Shown here: positions 12,832-25,002 of the stretch, piece after piece
How the letters are laid out: every line of letters starts with the position of its first letter
How positions within the stretch are numbered: the first letter of the stretch is position 1
Notes under the pieces: model-generated
The model's input: the letters and a program-made list of their open reading frames with translations, nothing else
Database searches by the model: none
What the model was told of the DNA's origin: nothing
From: Polytrichum commune
Lineage: Eukaryota; Streptophyta; Polytrichopsida; Polytrichales; Polytrichaceae
Length of the DNA stretch: 64,000 nucleotides
Direction: 5' to 3'
NCBI GenBank assembly: GCA_950295325.1
Contig: OX485806.1
Span: 2,604,001-2,668,000, forward strand
Translations under genes and position numbers: made by a program

Positions 12832-13933
12832 GGCAGACATTAAGTCCCCCCATACGAACTATGGGGGGTCAGATCCGGGCGGGGGCAGCCTCCTCAGAAA
12901 TTTCTGAACCCGACCGAAAACTGCTGCCCGCCCCGCCCAACGTCAAAACAAATATTGCTCTTGCATTCTTGAAGGCCGCTTGACTACAAATCCCATATTG
13001 AGTGCACTTCACCTTCAAGATCTAAAATCCAATATATATGTGCACTTCCCACTCGTAAATAACAATTCATTGCCCGGAAGTGAAACCATCAATGAAGCAT
13101 GTAATTAACTTGGAGGTCAAATAAAATTACAAAATCCTCATCAACATTGAGGTTATAATTTTTATGACTTACCATTTGAAATTGTCTTTGTCATTCTAAA
13201 GTGAAACCTAAGTTTAGTGTGCTGATTTAGTATGTATATTTTATAATATTTTAGTAATGCCGTCTACTTTCACAAGTATTCATACACATTCAAACCAATT
13301 AAGTGTGATTTAATGTAATTAAGTCTAATTAATTCTGATTAATTCAAATTAAGCCCAAATAAACCAGAAAGTATGCTTACCAAATTAAGTAAGACACTTT
13401 CAAATAATTACATTAAATCACACGTAATTATGAATGAATGAATTAATTCCAGTAATTACATTAATTGATTTGAGTGTGTATGAATACTTGTGAAAGTAGA
13501 TGGCATTACTAAATTAATTGTAAAATATACATACTAAATCAGCACACTAAATTTAGGTTTCGCTTTAGAATGACAAAGACAATTTCAAATGGTAAGTCAT
13601 AAAAATTATAACCTCAATGTTAATGAGGATTTTGTAATTTTATTTGACCTCCAAGTTAATTACATGCTTCATTGATGGTTTCACTTCCAGGCAATGAATT
13701 GTTATTTACGAGTGGGAAGTGCACATATATATTGGATTTTAGACCTTGAAGGTGAAGTGCACTCAATATGGGATTTGTAGTCAAGCGGCCTTCAAGAATG
13801 CAAGAGCAATATTTTTTTTGAAGTTGGGCGGGGCGGGCAGTAGTTTTCGGTCGGGTTTAGAAATTTCCGAGGAGGTTGCCCCGCCCGGATCTGACACCCC
13901 CCATAGTTCGTATGGGGGGACTTAATGTCTGCC
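12832..13933. mobile_element. Palindromic foldback element FB-1 (long inverted arms)
   Basis: About 1.1 kb made of two inverted arms of roughly 540 bp meeting near 13385. Left arm landmarks such as ggcagacattaagtcccccc, gctgcccgcc and 'cccatattgagtgcacttcacc' recur in reverse complement in the right arm, ending 'ggggggacttaatgtctgcc'. The flanks carry gactcctgagtctt (12818-12831) and gactctgccctgagtctt (13934-13951), a target duplication that differs by a 4-bp insertion. There is no coding capacity. The long arms suggest a Mutator-like or foldback-type non-autonomous DNA transposon; the superfamily is not proven. Confidence 0.85.
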
Positions 13934-13969
13934 GACTCTGCCCTGAGTCTTGAGTCCGAGGATACTGTA

Positions 13970-15289
13970 TGGAGGACGTTAAGTACCCCCCCACGAACTT
14001 TTCGGGGGGGGGGGGGATATTCTGTCAGGGGGCAGCCCCCGACATTTTTCCTGCACCCGCCCGAAAACTGCTGCCCGCCCGCCCGATTTCGAAAAAACTA
14101 GTGTACTTGCATTTTTTAAGGCTACTTGTCCACAAATCCCATATTGAGTGCACTTCATTTTCAAGGTCTCAAATGCAATATATATGTTCACTTCCATTGA
14201 ATAAATAAGCAATTGACTAGATTTCATTTTCAAAGTGAATCGTCAATAAAGCATGTAATTAACTTGGAAGTCTAAAATATTACAAAATCCTCATTACCAT
14301 TGAGGTTATAATTTTTGTCACCTACAATTGAAAGGGACTTTGTCATTCTAAAATGAAACTAAAATTTATGATTTATTTTTTTATTTTTATAATATAGTTA
14401 ATACCTTCTACTATCACAAAGTTTTCATATGCATTTAAACTAGTTAAGTAAGATTGAATGCAACTAAGTCTAATATATTCTGATTAATCCTAATTAAACC
14501 CAATTAAATCAGAAAATATGCTTACCAAATTAATTAAGCCTAATTAATCATAAATTATATTTACTGGAGTTAATTCCATTTAAATCATGACTAATTCCAG
14601 TAAGTACATTTTATAATTAATTAGGCTTAATTAATTTGGTACGCATATTTTCTGATTTAAATGGGTTTGAATAGGATTAATTAGGATTAATCAGAAATTA
14701 TTAGACTAAGTTGCATTCAATCTTACTTAACTAGTTTAAATGCGTATGAAAACTTTGTGATTGTAGAAGGTATTAAATATATATTAGATGTTATATAGTA
14801 TAATATATACTATATTGTTATATAATATACTATATAGTATATTCTATTAAATAAATAAATATTATTATTATTATATTTAAAATATAAAAATAAATCATAA
14901 GTTTTAGTTTCATTTTAGAATGGCAAAGTCCCTTTCAATTGTAAGTGACAAAAATTATAACCTCAGTGGTAATGAGGATTTTGTAATAATTTTGATTTCC
15001 AAGTTAATTACATGCTTTATTGACGATTCACTTTGAGAATGAAATCTAGTCAATTGCTTATTTACTCAATGGAAGTGAACATATATATTGCATTTGAGAC
15101 CTTGAAAATGAAGTGCACTCAATATGGGATTTGTGGACAAGTAGCCTTAAAAAATGCAAGTACACTAGTTTTTTCGAAATCGGGCGGGCGGGCAGCAGTT
15201 TTCGGGCGGGTGCAGGAAAAATTTCGGGGGCTGCCCCCTGACAGAATATTCCCCCCGAAAAGTTCGTGGGGGGTACTTAACGTCCTCCA
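13970..15289. mobile_element. Palindromic foldback element FB-2 (long inverted arms)
   Basis: A second foldback of about 1.32 kb, related to FB-1. It shares 'gctgcccgcc' and 'cacaaatcccatattgagtg'. Its outer ends are tggaggacgttaagta and its reverse complement. A perfect 7-bp direct repeat, tactgta, flanks it at 13963-13969 and 15290-15296. The arms meet near 14590. The right arm carries about 100 bp of pure AT sequence (about 14775-14895) absent from the left arm. Open frames of 84-90 codons at 13979-14233 (minus) and 15033-15305 (plus) are mirror translations of the arms, not genes. Confidence 0.87.
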
Positions 15290-15296
15290 TACTGTA

Positions 15297-16024
15297 GCTT
15301 CTTAGATAAATATACCATATTTATTAGTAGGCCCAGCTGCACTGCCAGCTTGCAAATTATACAGTATTTACCGACTATTCGACCTCAGGTTGACGTGCAT
15401 ATTTCCAAATTTGTTTTGAGCAACTTGCCAACAAATGGGCCCACATAACGTTGGAATTTGTGAGAATACTGCACACAAGGAGCTTGGCACCTCATTATGT
15501 GCTCACACATATTGAAGGAATAACTTACAGACGCGTAACTTGACGAGACTCAGAATGGTGGAAGCTCTATATCAAAGGGCAACATTGCAAGTGGAGTCAT
15601 CGAGGTGTCGAAGCATCTCCTACTTGCATATGGAAGAATCATCTCACAACGCTGTTGAAATTGGACACATTGGCTAGAGTTGGTGCGCCTATGTCTCATG
15701 CTCAGCTTCAGATCTTGAATCTTGGCAGACTTCCTCGAGGGGCCAACGCCATAGCCAGAAGAAGACATAGCCAACCATGCCCGCGGTGGTGAGGTTTGTG
15801 GTGTGCGCTCCTTCGTAGATTCTCCAGACAGCTCATAAGTAGCACTGTGAGTATGAGGTTGTTTTCACTTGCAAAAACCCGTTGCATTTCAAGTGGTAGA
15901 CGTGTCAAATTTTGGATTGCAAATACGGTAGCTGTGTGAGGTCGTCCTTTGGTGATTGCTTTTCTACCAATACAGGAAGAACAACTTCTAAGATCAGCTC
16001 TCGTTCCTTGTTAGACCTTGAAGT
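15297..16024 (+). promoter_or_regulatory. Upstream region of kinase 2
   Basis: Unique-looking, mixed-composition sequence between FB-2 and the kinase 2 start. It probably holds the promoter and 5' leader. No TATA box or upstream exon can be assigned with confidence. The frame of the kinase ORF is closed by TGA at 16019-16021, just before the chosen ATG. Confidence 0.35.
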
Positions 16025-19000
16025 ATGGGTGAAGCCCATTTTGAACTTGCGCAAATGGCTAGTTTTGGAGCTTTATGTGATAGTCTGGTATCGAGTAGAA
16101 CCCAGCCGACCAAGTTGCTGTTAGGTGATGGATGTGTAGGGCTTAGAGATACTCAGCTTATAAGATTGCCCGACAAACTTGGAGAGGAATCGTTGCCTGA
16201 CCTAAAAGGCAAGCAACTGGAGATCCTGAAATATCTCTGCCTTGTCGCTAACGCCTCGGAGGGTTTTTTTATGCTTTATCGTAAGAACCAGTGGCTCCGA
16301 ACTGCAATCACATACGCCAAGGATCCAAAGGCATTGTTCTCCCTAGAAATCCTAGAACAAGAATCCAACCTAATCCAACTCATCTACGAGAATTGTGTTA
16401 CCATTCAGTGTAATTTGGTACCATGTAGTCCGTATTGGAGCAAGCTAAAGGAGAAGGAACTCCAGACATTCAGAGACGGGAGTCCCCACTGCTCTATGAG
16501 CAAGAGAGTGTTCTTCCCTTGTGATTTCATTGACAAAGCAATTGTAGATAATACAACGTTGATGAACAAGTTGCACGAATCATGTGATCGTGGAGGACCA
16601 TGTGCGGTTGCAAGCCGAAGGAGACGACACGAAGGAGACGACAGCGATGGAAGTGACCTACCTCTTACGAGTTCGCCTGAAAGAGAAATGTTGAAAATAG
16701 ACTCACCTGAAGTGCAGGTGAGAAAGCTTGGGCAGGGTAGCCAAGGGGCTGTTTTCAGAGTGCTCTTAGGAAGAGGCATTTTCGCCAAAAAAGTGTTCAA
16801 ATGGGATATCATCTTACCACATCCCATCTGTCCACATCCCATCTATCGCACAGAGCTTGACATCTTGAAAAGGATATCCCATCCAAACATTGTCTACAGC
16901 TTTGGCATACAGGAAACAATCGAAGGCTCTGAGTTTATAAGCTCTTTGTATATGGAATTACTGGAAAATGACCTTGGCTTTCTCATTATCGACAGAATGC
17001 GCATGGATGGCAGCCAGCCACCATTCTCACAATGGAATTCAGTCCACATATTGCTCCAGATTGCACAGGCGATGGCATACCTGCATTCGCAAACTGTCAT
17101 ACACGGCGACCTAAAGCCCCTAAATATCCTCGTGAGTCACATTGAGGTGTTAGGAGAAGTACAAGAGTATCTCGTGAAGGTTGCGGATTTCGGTAGCGCG
17201 CAGCTATGGAAACAGGATGTGAAACCAAAGGATGGGACCACAACATGGGCGGCCCCAGAAGTCCTGCGGGCCCGCCGCGACCGCTCGATCCAGCCAAACT
17301 TCGATCCCTACAAGACAGATGTCTACAGCTTCGGTATCACAGCGTTCGAGGTTCTCACGGGCCTGCCACCCTATCCGAAGGGGACAAAGGTGAAGGAAGA
17401 CGTCCTTGCCAACAAAAGACCGGACCTCAAAACAAATTGCCTCCAATACACATTCAGGGAAAAACATCGGTTAGTTGCGCTCATCGAGAGATGTTGGAAT
17501 GACAAACCCTCAATCCGGCCTTCGTTTTCAGAGATATGCCAGACACTTGAAGACTTGCTTCAAAAGATTACCGAAACTCCAACAATTCAGGTGGGTTCCT
17601 ATTTGGCCCTGTTTCTTCATACTATTGATCGTGTCCGCGAGCTCGTGCGTTGAGTGGTTTTAGGGGTTAGGGTTTAGGGTTTAAAAATCTAGGACCCTTT
17701 GCACTTTACCAATCACAAGTTTCGCACTACCCATGGGATTCTTGGCTTTTGTCATGACGTGGATTCTTTGCTTGATGTCCATGTGCTTTGAAAAAATTGG
17801 CATGGGGGGAGCTTGAACCCAAATGTGCATAGTTGCGTATAGCGATGACCAACTCCAATCTCGTTGATTTGCCATGTCCTCATTGGACATGAGCACATTG
17901 GTTATTGATCTTAGTACGTTATCCTCGCAACATGGTCATTGCTACATCTGTTTTCGTATACGTGTTGCTTTGCTATAGCATGTGGCAGGGCTCCTTTCAT
18001 ACAACATCTAATCTATAGCGAGTAGGTAAATTGACTTACAAGTAGGTTTGTCACCTCAACACTTAAGTTTGCTTTACATGAGGGGTCAAGGCCTTCAAAA
18101 TTTGAAGCCAATTCACACGAAATATTAACTCAGGCTCATGCCAAGGAGGAAGTTTTGACATGACCCCCAACGAAGAAAATTGGGTTATTCATTTTGGGTC
18201 CAACCCAATTCTCTTTCCTTGGGCAGTTCAAATTTTGTCATGAGTGCATTAAATGTAATTTCGCCTTGTTAGAATATGAATTTCAGGGAATGGCCTTGAC
18301 TCCATCATGTAAAGGCCTCAAGGTTGAGTTAGTGGATCAGACCAATCAAGTACAAGGATTTATGCATGTCAAAGCCTTGAAATGGCTTGGACTCCTCATG
18401 CAAAGTCACCCTTAAATGCTTGAGAAATGGAAGGTGGTTGTGTAACACACATAAAAAAACATCTTGTATAAGAAGACAATCTTCTCCTTCATGCTACTGC
18501 AATCACACAAGTTTGCACTTGAACCATGTGGCCAGACATACTTCAATGTTGTCATGCCGTGGATCCCTTGATTTGTGTTGTTTTTGCTAAATCTTTTTGG
18601 CATACAGGAGGGGTGTTAGTGCTAATGAACCAAATTTTGATAGGGGATCCACCAAAAAATAGGTGAGGCAAGCAAGCATGAGGCAAAATATCTTCCTCTA
18701 ACAATGTTGGAGTTTCATATGAAATGTGAAGGAAAGTTCAAAATCTAATAACTACGATTCTAATTCTTGCTTGTGGCCACTCAAATACTCTTTAATTGTG
18801 TCATTCTTCAGGAGCCACTGAGAGAATATGGCCACCTTGGAGGTGAACAAAGTGATGCTTCCCCTAGAGCCTCTGAGGTATTTAAGATCATGCCCTACCC
18901 TACCAAAGTACCGTGGCAAATTCAACATTCGCATATCGAATCTGAATTTATAATTGTGCCATGTCCATTTTTTCTTGTAGGTTGCATTCATTGGGTTTGT

Positions 19001-20922
19001 GACACGTGGCACTTTCACTTCAAGCTTAAATTAGTTAGTTTCAATGTTGTCCTAGCACTATGGTAGCCAATCAAAAAGACCGGTCATTAATCCTAGAGTA
19101 TGTGGACCTTGGCATGCCATTAGGTAGTTTGAAAAATATTTAGAAATTTAATCAAAACAACCAATAAGTGCAAGGATCAATGAGGGGAATAGGAGCTAAG
19201 GATAAGGTTAGAGAGATTGAAGTCGGGATTTATTAGGTCATGTTTGCATTCCCTAGACAATCATGATTGATGAAACTTAATTGAAGGATTGAAGAATGCA
19301 GTGAAATTGAGATCAATAGTGTAGTATTTTCTTACATTAACTAATAGGTGCCTGTTGTTTATTTTCCTTAGTTATTTCATTGCTTCTTGTATGCAAATGT
19401 TTTTTTCTTGGAACACATGGTCATAATCGTAGTAGATCTCACTTGAACACAATGTATATGAGGGCAAGGAATCGATGTGAGGAAGGGGAGAGAGAGAGGA
19501 GGAGAAGAAGGAAGGAAGGAAGGGAGTTTTAATTTGTTTTGTTAGACTATATGGAGTCGTCTATCCATTAATGTGGCATGAATTCAACAGGTACAAAGTA
19601 ACGGATATTATGTTCGTGGTCCTGAAGCACCCCACTCCAATGGCACCGTACATCTTGCACAAGTAACTCCGCCAATAATACAACTTTTTGGTTATTCAAA
19701 TAGTTTATGCAAGTAAATCTTTGTTTACATACATTACAAACCTTTGAAGTCATATATGAACATAGATTCCAAATCAAACTAGAACATTGAGTTAATGCCT
19801 ACCAAACTTAGGGTTGCAAACCAAAGCCTTTGTTTCTATATGTCATAATCAAGAGACCTAAAAGGTTGAATCAAGTTTGAAAAAATCATTAGCTCAATGT
19901 TGAGTGAATATGTAACTGAATGTTGAATGAATCATCATCAACACTAGAAGGATAATTAACTGTGAAGGGTATGTGTCAACACTGACTCAACATCAAACGC
20001 CGGTCACTTGCATTTGGAGACGACATAGTCATATGTAATTATAGGACGTTAGGTATGTGTCTCTAACATTGGTGGCATGATTTTCACAGGTAGCACATAA
20101 TGTAGAGAATGTTTCTGATTTGCGAGAAAACCACTCCAATGGTGTTCGACATCCTCCAAAGGTTTGTGCACATACTTCTTATCTCAGCTGATAATTTAGC
20201 ATCATTTTATTAGCCAATATGGTTTGTCTAGTGTACATTGTGAAAGAATCCAAACCAACAAAAAAATCATCAACTAAGCTCCTGGAAGTAGGTAAAGGAA
20301 ACGTGGGTAATGAAGCTCTACTTCAAGAGGTGTTTCAACATTAATTTTTTTATTGAGGATGTGAATGCGTGGTGAATTTTTGTGATATGCGTTTTTGAAA
20401 AACTACGGTTGGACTAGAAACATATGAGAGAGTAGAAATGCATGTGATTGATGTATTTCACACTAGAATTTTCGATGGTGATATATATTCTCTTCTTATT
20501 TAAATTTTCCCGGGGGTTTTCACATTTTTTGGAATTAATTTTGTTTTTTGTAAATCTCAAGACATAAGTCTAAGTAACTCTACTCGTATTTCAACATCTG
20601 AAATGTAAATGCGACGATAACCACATTCAACTTGTATGTTTAACATCAAGCCAAACCTGCTCAATGTGTTTACTCTTATTTGGCTTAAGACTTTTGTAGG
20701 TGCTCTTTACAGTCAAAAATCATCTTGATAGAATGTTTCAAATTTATGCCCATGGTCTTGCTTGTTGACCTTAGGGTGTGTTACTCATAGTATGACTTGC
20801 ATCAATGTTGAACTAAACAATGGATTTCTCGTGATCAGGTAAAGCGAGCGTCTCGGTTGCGACGAGGGTTACGGAAATTGGATTGTTTAACCTCGTGTCT
20901 AAGGCCTACGGCTGTTAGTTGA
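16025..20922 (+). CDS. TKL-type protein kinase with duplicated C-terminal exons
   Basis: Predicted soluble serine/threonine kinase, 597 aa, from four plus-strand exons: 16025-17590, 19591-19662, 20090-20161 and 20839-20922, all joined in phase 0 with GT-AG introns. Residues 1-190 form a leucine-rich N-terminal region. Its NQWLRTAI segment vaguely recalls the N-terminal DUF1221 region of plant MLKL-like kinases; this is a weak resemblance only. A basic/acidic linker (RRRRHEGDDSDGSD) follows. Kinase domain at about 232-510: GQGSQGAVF, K256 in FAKKVF, E277, HGDLKPLN (D362), VADFG (D388), WAAPEV, DVYSFG, RPSF. All catalytic residues are present, with HGD replacing HRD. The two small exons encode 24 residues each and share HSNG-x2-H. 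The last exon is arginine-rich (RASRLRRGLRK). The ATG follows an in-frame TGA. Ignoring the first donor would give a 542-aa product ending at 17653. Confidence 0.75.
19560..20175 (+). repeat. Tandem exon duplication in kinase 2
   Basis: Exons 19591-19662 and 20090-20161 are both exactly 72 nt, lie in the same phase, and encode peptides sharing HSNG followed by H. Their acceptor regions match as well (ggcatgaattcaacag versus ggcatgattttcacag). This indicates duplication of an exon with its flanking intron, offset by about 499 bp and since diverged. Confidence 0.7.
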
Positions 20923-23900
20923 TGGAATTAAAGGAGGAAGCATGGTAAATTTTGCAAGGGCAGTGTATAAAAGTTACTCAGATCAAGGTCACAGTTGGAG
21001 ATTCCCATCTTTGGCAGTTTGAAATTGGTGTTGCATTGATCTGCAATTTGAGACATATTGGTGTTTCATTTACTTCCTGGACCACAGTCTCCTTGGGGTT
21101 AACTTCTGACTACTACCGGTATGAGTCTGGAATTGGTTGCTCAATGTGTCATTGTTGTTTGTTGAACCTCCTTTCTTGTTGTAGGTGAACTGGTGTTTCA
21201 ATTTCATTAGTTATCTTTTGGATTAAGGTAATCTTTGAAACAATAACATCTCTCTAGGTTGCCACCCCTTCATAGCTTTTTATCGCATCTGTGAGTTTGC
21301 TTGGTTGCGTTGCCATTGTCTTCGTCTTTCATCACTGCAACCACTCGGCCAGAATAGAAAACTTGAGCCGGTCTTGAACTTCCAAGCGCGCTTGAGGGAG
21401 AAAGCTTTCGGCAAGGTTGCTCAAACCATTCCCTGGCGCCTCGAATGGCATGAGCATGATCTTTGCCTAAAGTACCAATACATGCAAGAGCTTATTTTTG
21501 GATTTGACAACAAATGGTCTCTTGAGGGTATAGGGTTTAGGATTTAGAGATTGCCAATTGCATGAGACAAAGGCGTGCTTGAAAAACTCTGCAAATCTAC
21601 AACATGAAAGTTGTCCCACTTATGGTTGCATTCCATATTCTTGGAATATACTAGCATCTTGAAGATGAGAAAAAAAATCTCACAAATGAGATCTAGGGTA
21701 GCTACAGTGCGAATTCATAAGGGAGGTGGCCACAAGTTCGAGTGTCTAGGCGCCAAAGGAACCATTACTAAATTCATAAGTACCCCAAACCCATGTGAAT
21801 TGGGGAGTTGTAATTGAAGGTATGCATGTGTTGGGGATAGTAGGCTTCATTGATGTATTGGTTGAGTACTATAGGATTTAGGAATTGACAAAATCTTGTG
21901 TTGTAGACAATAAGTAACATTCATGTGTTGGTGGAGTGTTGTAGGGTTTTAGGAATTGACAGAATGCTGGCCAAAAATTGGTGTGAAACATGCACGTGAG
22001 TAAGGTAATGATGATAATCATTGGTGTCTCTAATGCACTGATCATTGAAAGCATGTAAGGATTGTGTAGCTAGTAATTAGAATAGGCAAATGAATTTGGC
22101 ATGGCCAAGGGCAATGACTTTGTTAGATTATTTCTTGAAGAGATCATGTCCAAAATTTACCCTTGCTCAAATATTTTAAGAAGGCAATGCTTGACTACTT
22201 GTCAGACATGAATGAATTATGAAACGAGTATAGTCAACATAGTGCACATCACGAGTGAAAGTAAGGGTTTGGGAGCTTCTTTGCAACTAGACGGAACCTT
22301 TTTGAGGCAAATATATGTGTACATCGATGTTGAATTGAAGTTGAGCATGGCCAGATGGTCAAACACATTATGAATTATGCAAAGGTTATATGCATGAAAA
22401 TGAAAGAATGTACAATGTTTAAGAGATATTGATGTGTATCCAATGCATTATGAGAGGGATGTCATGATTCATTTGTCTTCAAAATCTAGGGAAAAGCCAA
22501 TAGTACTAAAGGGAAAACCTTTAAGAAGATGCATTGTGGAAAGTGTGACTTGGATTAGTGGATGTTCTATGTAGCAGCACAATACCTTTGGTAAAGTGCT
22601 TAGATACAAGGAAATCATGATCACCAAATAAGGAGGGTGGTGAAAATTAGAGCATGCCACAAGACTAAAGGGAAATGTAGTTTTGAAGAAGGCGTTGTAA
22701 ATGAACATCACAAAGCCAAATGCTGCAAAGCCAATTTTGTGGATAGGAGTGCATGCATCCAATACATGTAGGATCTAATGTGCAAAAAAAAGAATCCTCC
22801 AAGGATTTCGATTCCAAGGGCTAACATGATGGATGCACATGGATTGCTTCACTATTGCTAAGTGAAATCGCAATTTTGTAGTAGGTCTCAAAGTGAGGGG
22901 ACATGAAATTATGAATGATGTTAGACATTACCTAATGGCAATGTACAATATGGGTGAAGAAGGTTAGCAAGCAGATAAATCCACACTGGTTTTGGAGCGA
23001 ATTGTGAAACTTATTCACATTATGGAAGGCTAGCAAGATATTGGCCTTGTTTTGGTTGAAGTAGGCATGTTGATGCTCCGTAAACTAGGTATTAGCCATC
23101 TTGATTACATGGGCCATCTACAAGGGCCAAAGTGCAATATGCTTGTCATTTTGCCTCAAAGGTGGCATGTACACAACATAAACAATAGCAAAAACAAAAA
23201 ATTGTGCTTGAGGTGTTTTGACCATTGTGGGTCACTCATGGAATGTATGTAAGGTTCAAAACATCGCCAATTGTGGAAGACCAACCCATTTTGAAATTCA
23301 TAGATTGATTCCCTCTCCTAGATCTTAATATAAAGTAGATATATAATTTTAGCCAATGAATATAATATGAAAAATATAAATGGGATTATTTTTTAAATAA
23401 TATATTATGAAGTGAATTAAGTAATGAAAAAACCACATTGGATAATAGTACATTATGAATTGCCAGCAACAACCAATGAAAAGGTGTGAAAACTACAAAA
23501 TGGAGGTAACAACAATGGAATAAAATATGGGAAAGCAAAGTTGGCCTTCATGTGAAATGTATAGGGTAAAAAATAAACAACCATTGAAAAATATTCCTAG
23601 ACAAGATACAAATTGTAAAATTGGCCCAAGGAGTGCAATACATATTATCATGCGGTTGTGTAATGTTCGCAATCTCCTTACAATGTGAATTAAATAGAAA
23701 AATTTAAAAATTGAGACAATCTTGCAAACTCCCAAAACAAAATTGAAATTGTACAATGGGCATAGCAAGGGGGCCCACCAATTGTCTTTTTCAAATTCAT
23801 CACAAATGTGGTGATTGGTATCAACGCACCCTTAAATCAACATCTTCACACTAATATTAGTTTCAAAATTCCTTTGCGATGCCAATGTACAAATCAACTA

Positions 23901-24051
23901 CCTAAATGTTGATAACTACCCATAAACCTAACAGTGTGTGCTATTTACTAGCACATCACCAATTTGTACATTGCCAACTTCTCCAATGGTTCAATAATAG
24001 CTGCATAATCTTTTTCATCAAGCATACTTATAATTTCCTCCTCAATATATT
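20923..24051. other. Intergenic, no gene recognised
   Basis: Begins with the 3' end of kinase 2, whose polyadenylation site is not identifiable. The 22.0-23.3 kb stretch reads like a decayed protein-coding repeat on the plus strand (short frames broken by many stops), but no domain can be named. The remainder is AT-rich. Confidence 0.45.
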
Positions 24052-24336
24052 TAGGGGATTGATATTTCCACACCTTTTTTGGCTAGATTCACACCTTTTT
24101 GCCGGTTCGGTTGCCGTGTCATTGAGGCGCTATATATGGAGATTCTTCATGGTGCATCCGGACCGTTGATCCACCAAGGCCCATCCAAGGGCCTCAATGA
24201 TCCTAGGTGCCGGTGGGGTGGGGTGGGGGGCGGGGGTGGTGCTTGCCACCAAGGCAGGGTGGGGCCGTGGGCCTCATGTCTTTTTTGGGGAGGCCGGATT
24301 TAGGGTGGTGTCGGGCCTAGTGGCTAGGCCTACTAA

Positions 24337-24832
24337 GGGGCGGTTTACACTATGGACCATGAAGTCGTCCCACGGCCATCTAAGCAATGTGATTGGACGT
24401 TGAAGTCGTCCCGGGACGACTTGGGTTTACACCAAGGAAAAAATGGCAAAGTGACCACGGAGGTTGAGGTCCACAAATTTGTTTTTTTAAGCCTACTCTA
24501 TCCACTGCCATGGTCCAACGGGTTTTCCGTTGGGACAAGCAAAAGAGGTGGTCTAGGAAAAATAGCAAGGGCCCATGTCAGAAAAATGTTGTTTTAATGA
24601 TTTTTTTGGATTTTTTTAATGATTTTTTTTCCAACTTAGTTAATGACTCCACTTTTTGGTGCATGGTCATTCTTCATGGTCCACATTCGGTTTACACCTA
24701 GTGAAGGGCCCATGAACCATGAAAACTAATTATTTAGTAACTCGGACCATGGAAGTCGTCCCATGAAGTCGTCCCACGCAAAATAGGCCTCTTACGTGGG
24801 ACGACTTCATGGTCCATAGTGTAAACCGCCCC
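24337..24832. mobile_element. Harbinger-like MITE A
   Basis: A 496-bp element bounded by GGGGCGGTTTACACTATGG and its reverse complement. The 3-bp flanks are TAA on the left and TTA on the right. The uninterrupted FB-3 right arm reads ggcctacttattatataac at the corresponding place, so the original target was TTA and the left copy has mutated. A 3-bp TWA target and GG-starting ends fit the PIF/Harbinger superfamily. It is non-coding. Confidence 0.8.
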
Positions 24833-25002
24833 TTATTATATAACTACACTAAGGGCCGGTTTACACTACGGTGGAGAAGGCCTCCGGTCGGTCAAGAATG
24901 CTTGGCCAAGACATGGTTATATGAGGCAAATGGTGGATGTGCCGGAGAAGAATTAAAGGCAATAAAATATTTCTTAAGGAGTCTTGACCGGTTGAAGTCT
25001 AA

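Noticed and set aside
13979-15305. Two similar 84-90 codon ORFs (minus and plus)
   Set aside because: They are mirror translations of the inverted arms of FB-2 and show no coding signature of their own.
17653-17690. Telomere-like ttagggtttaggg run
   Set aside because: Only two to three units; short interstitial runs of this kind are common in plant introns and promoters.
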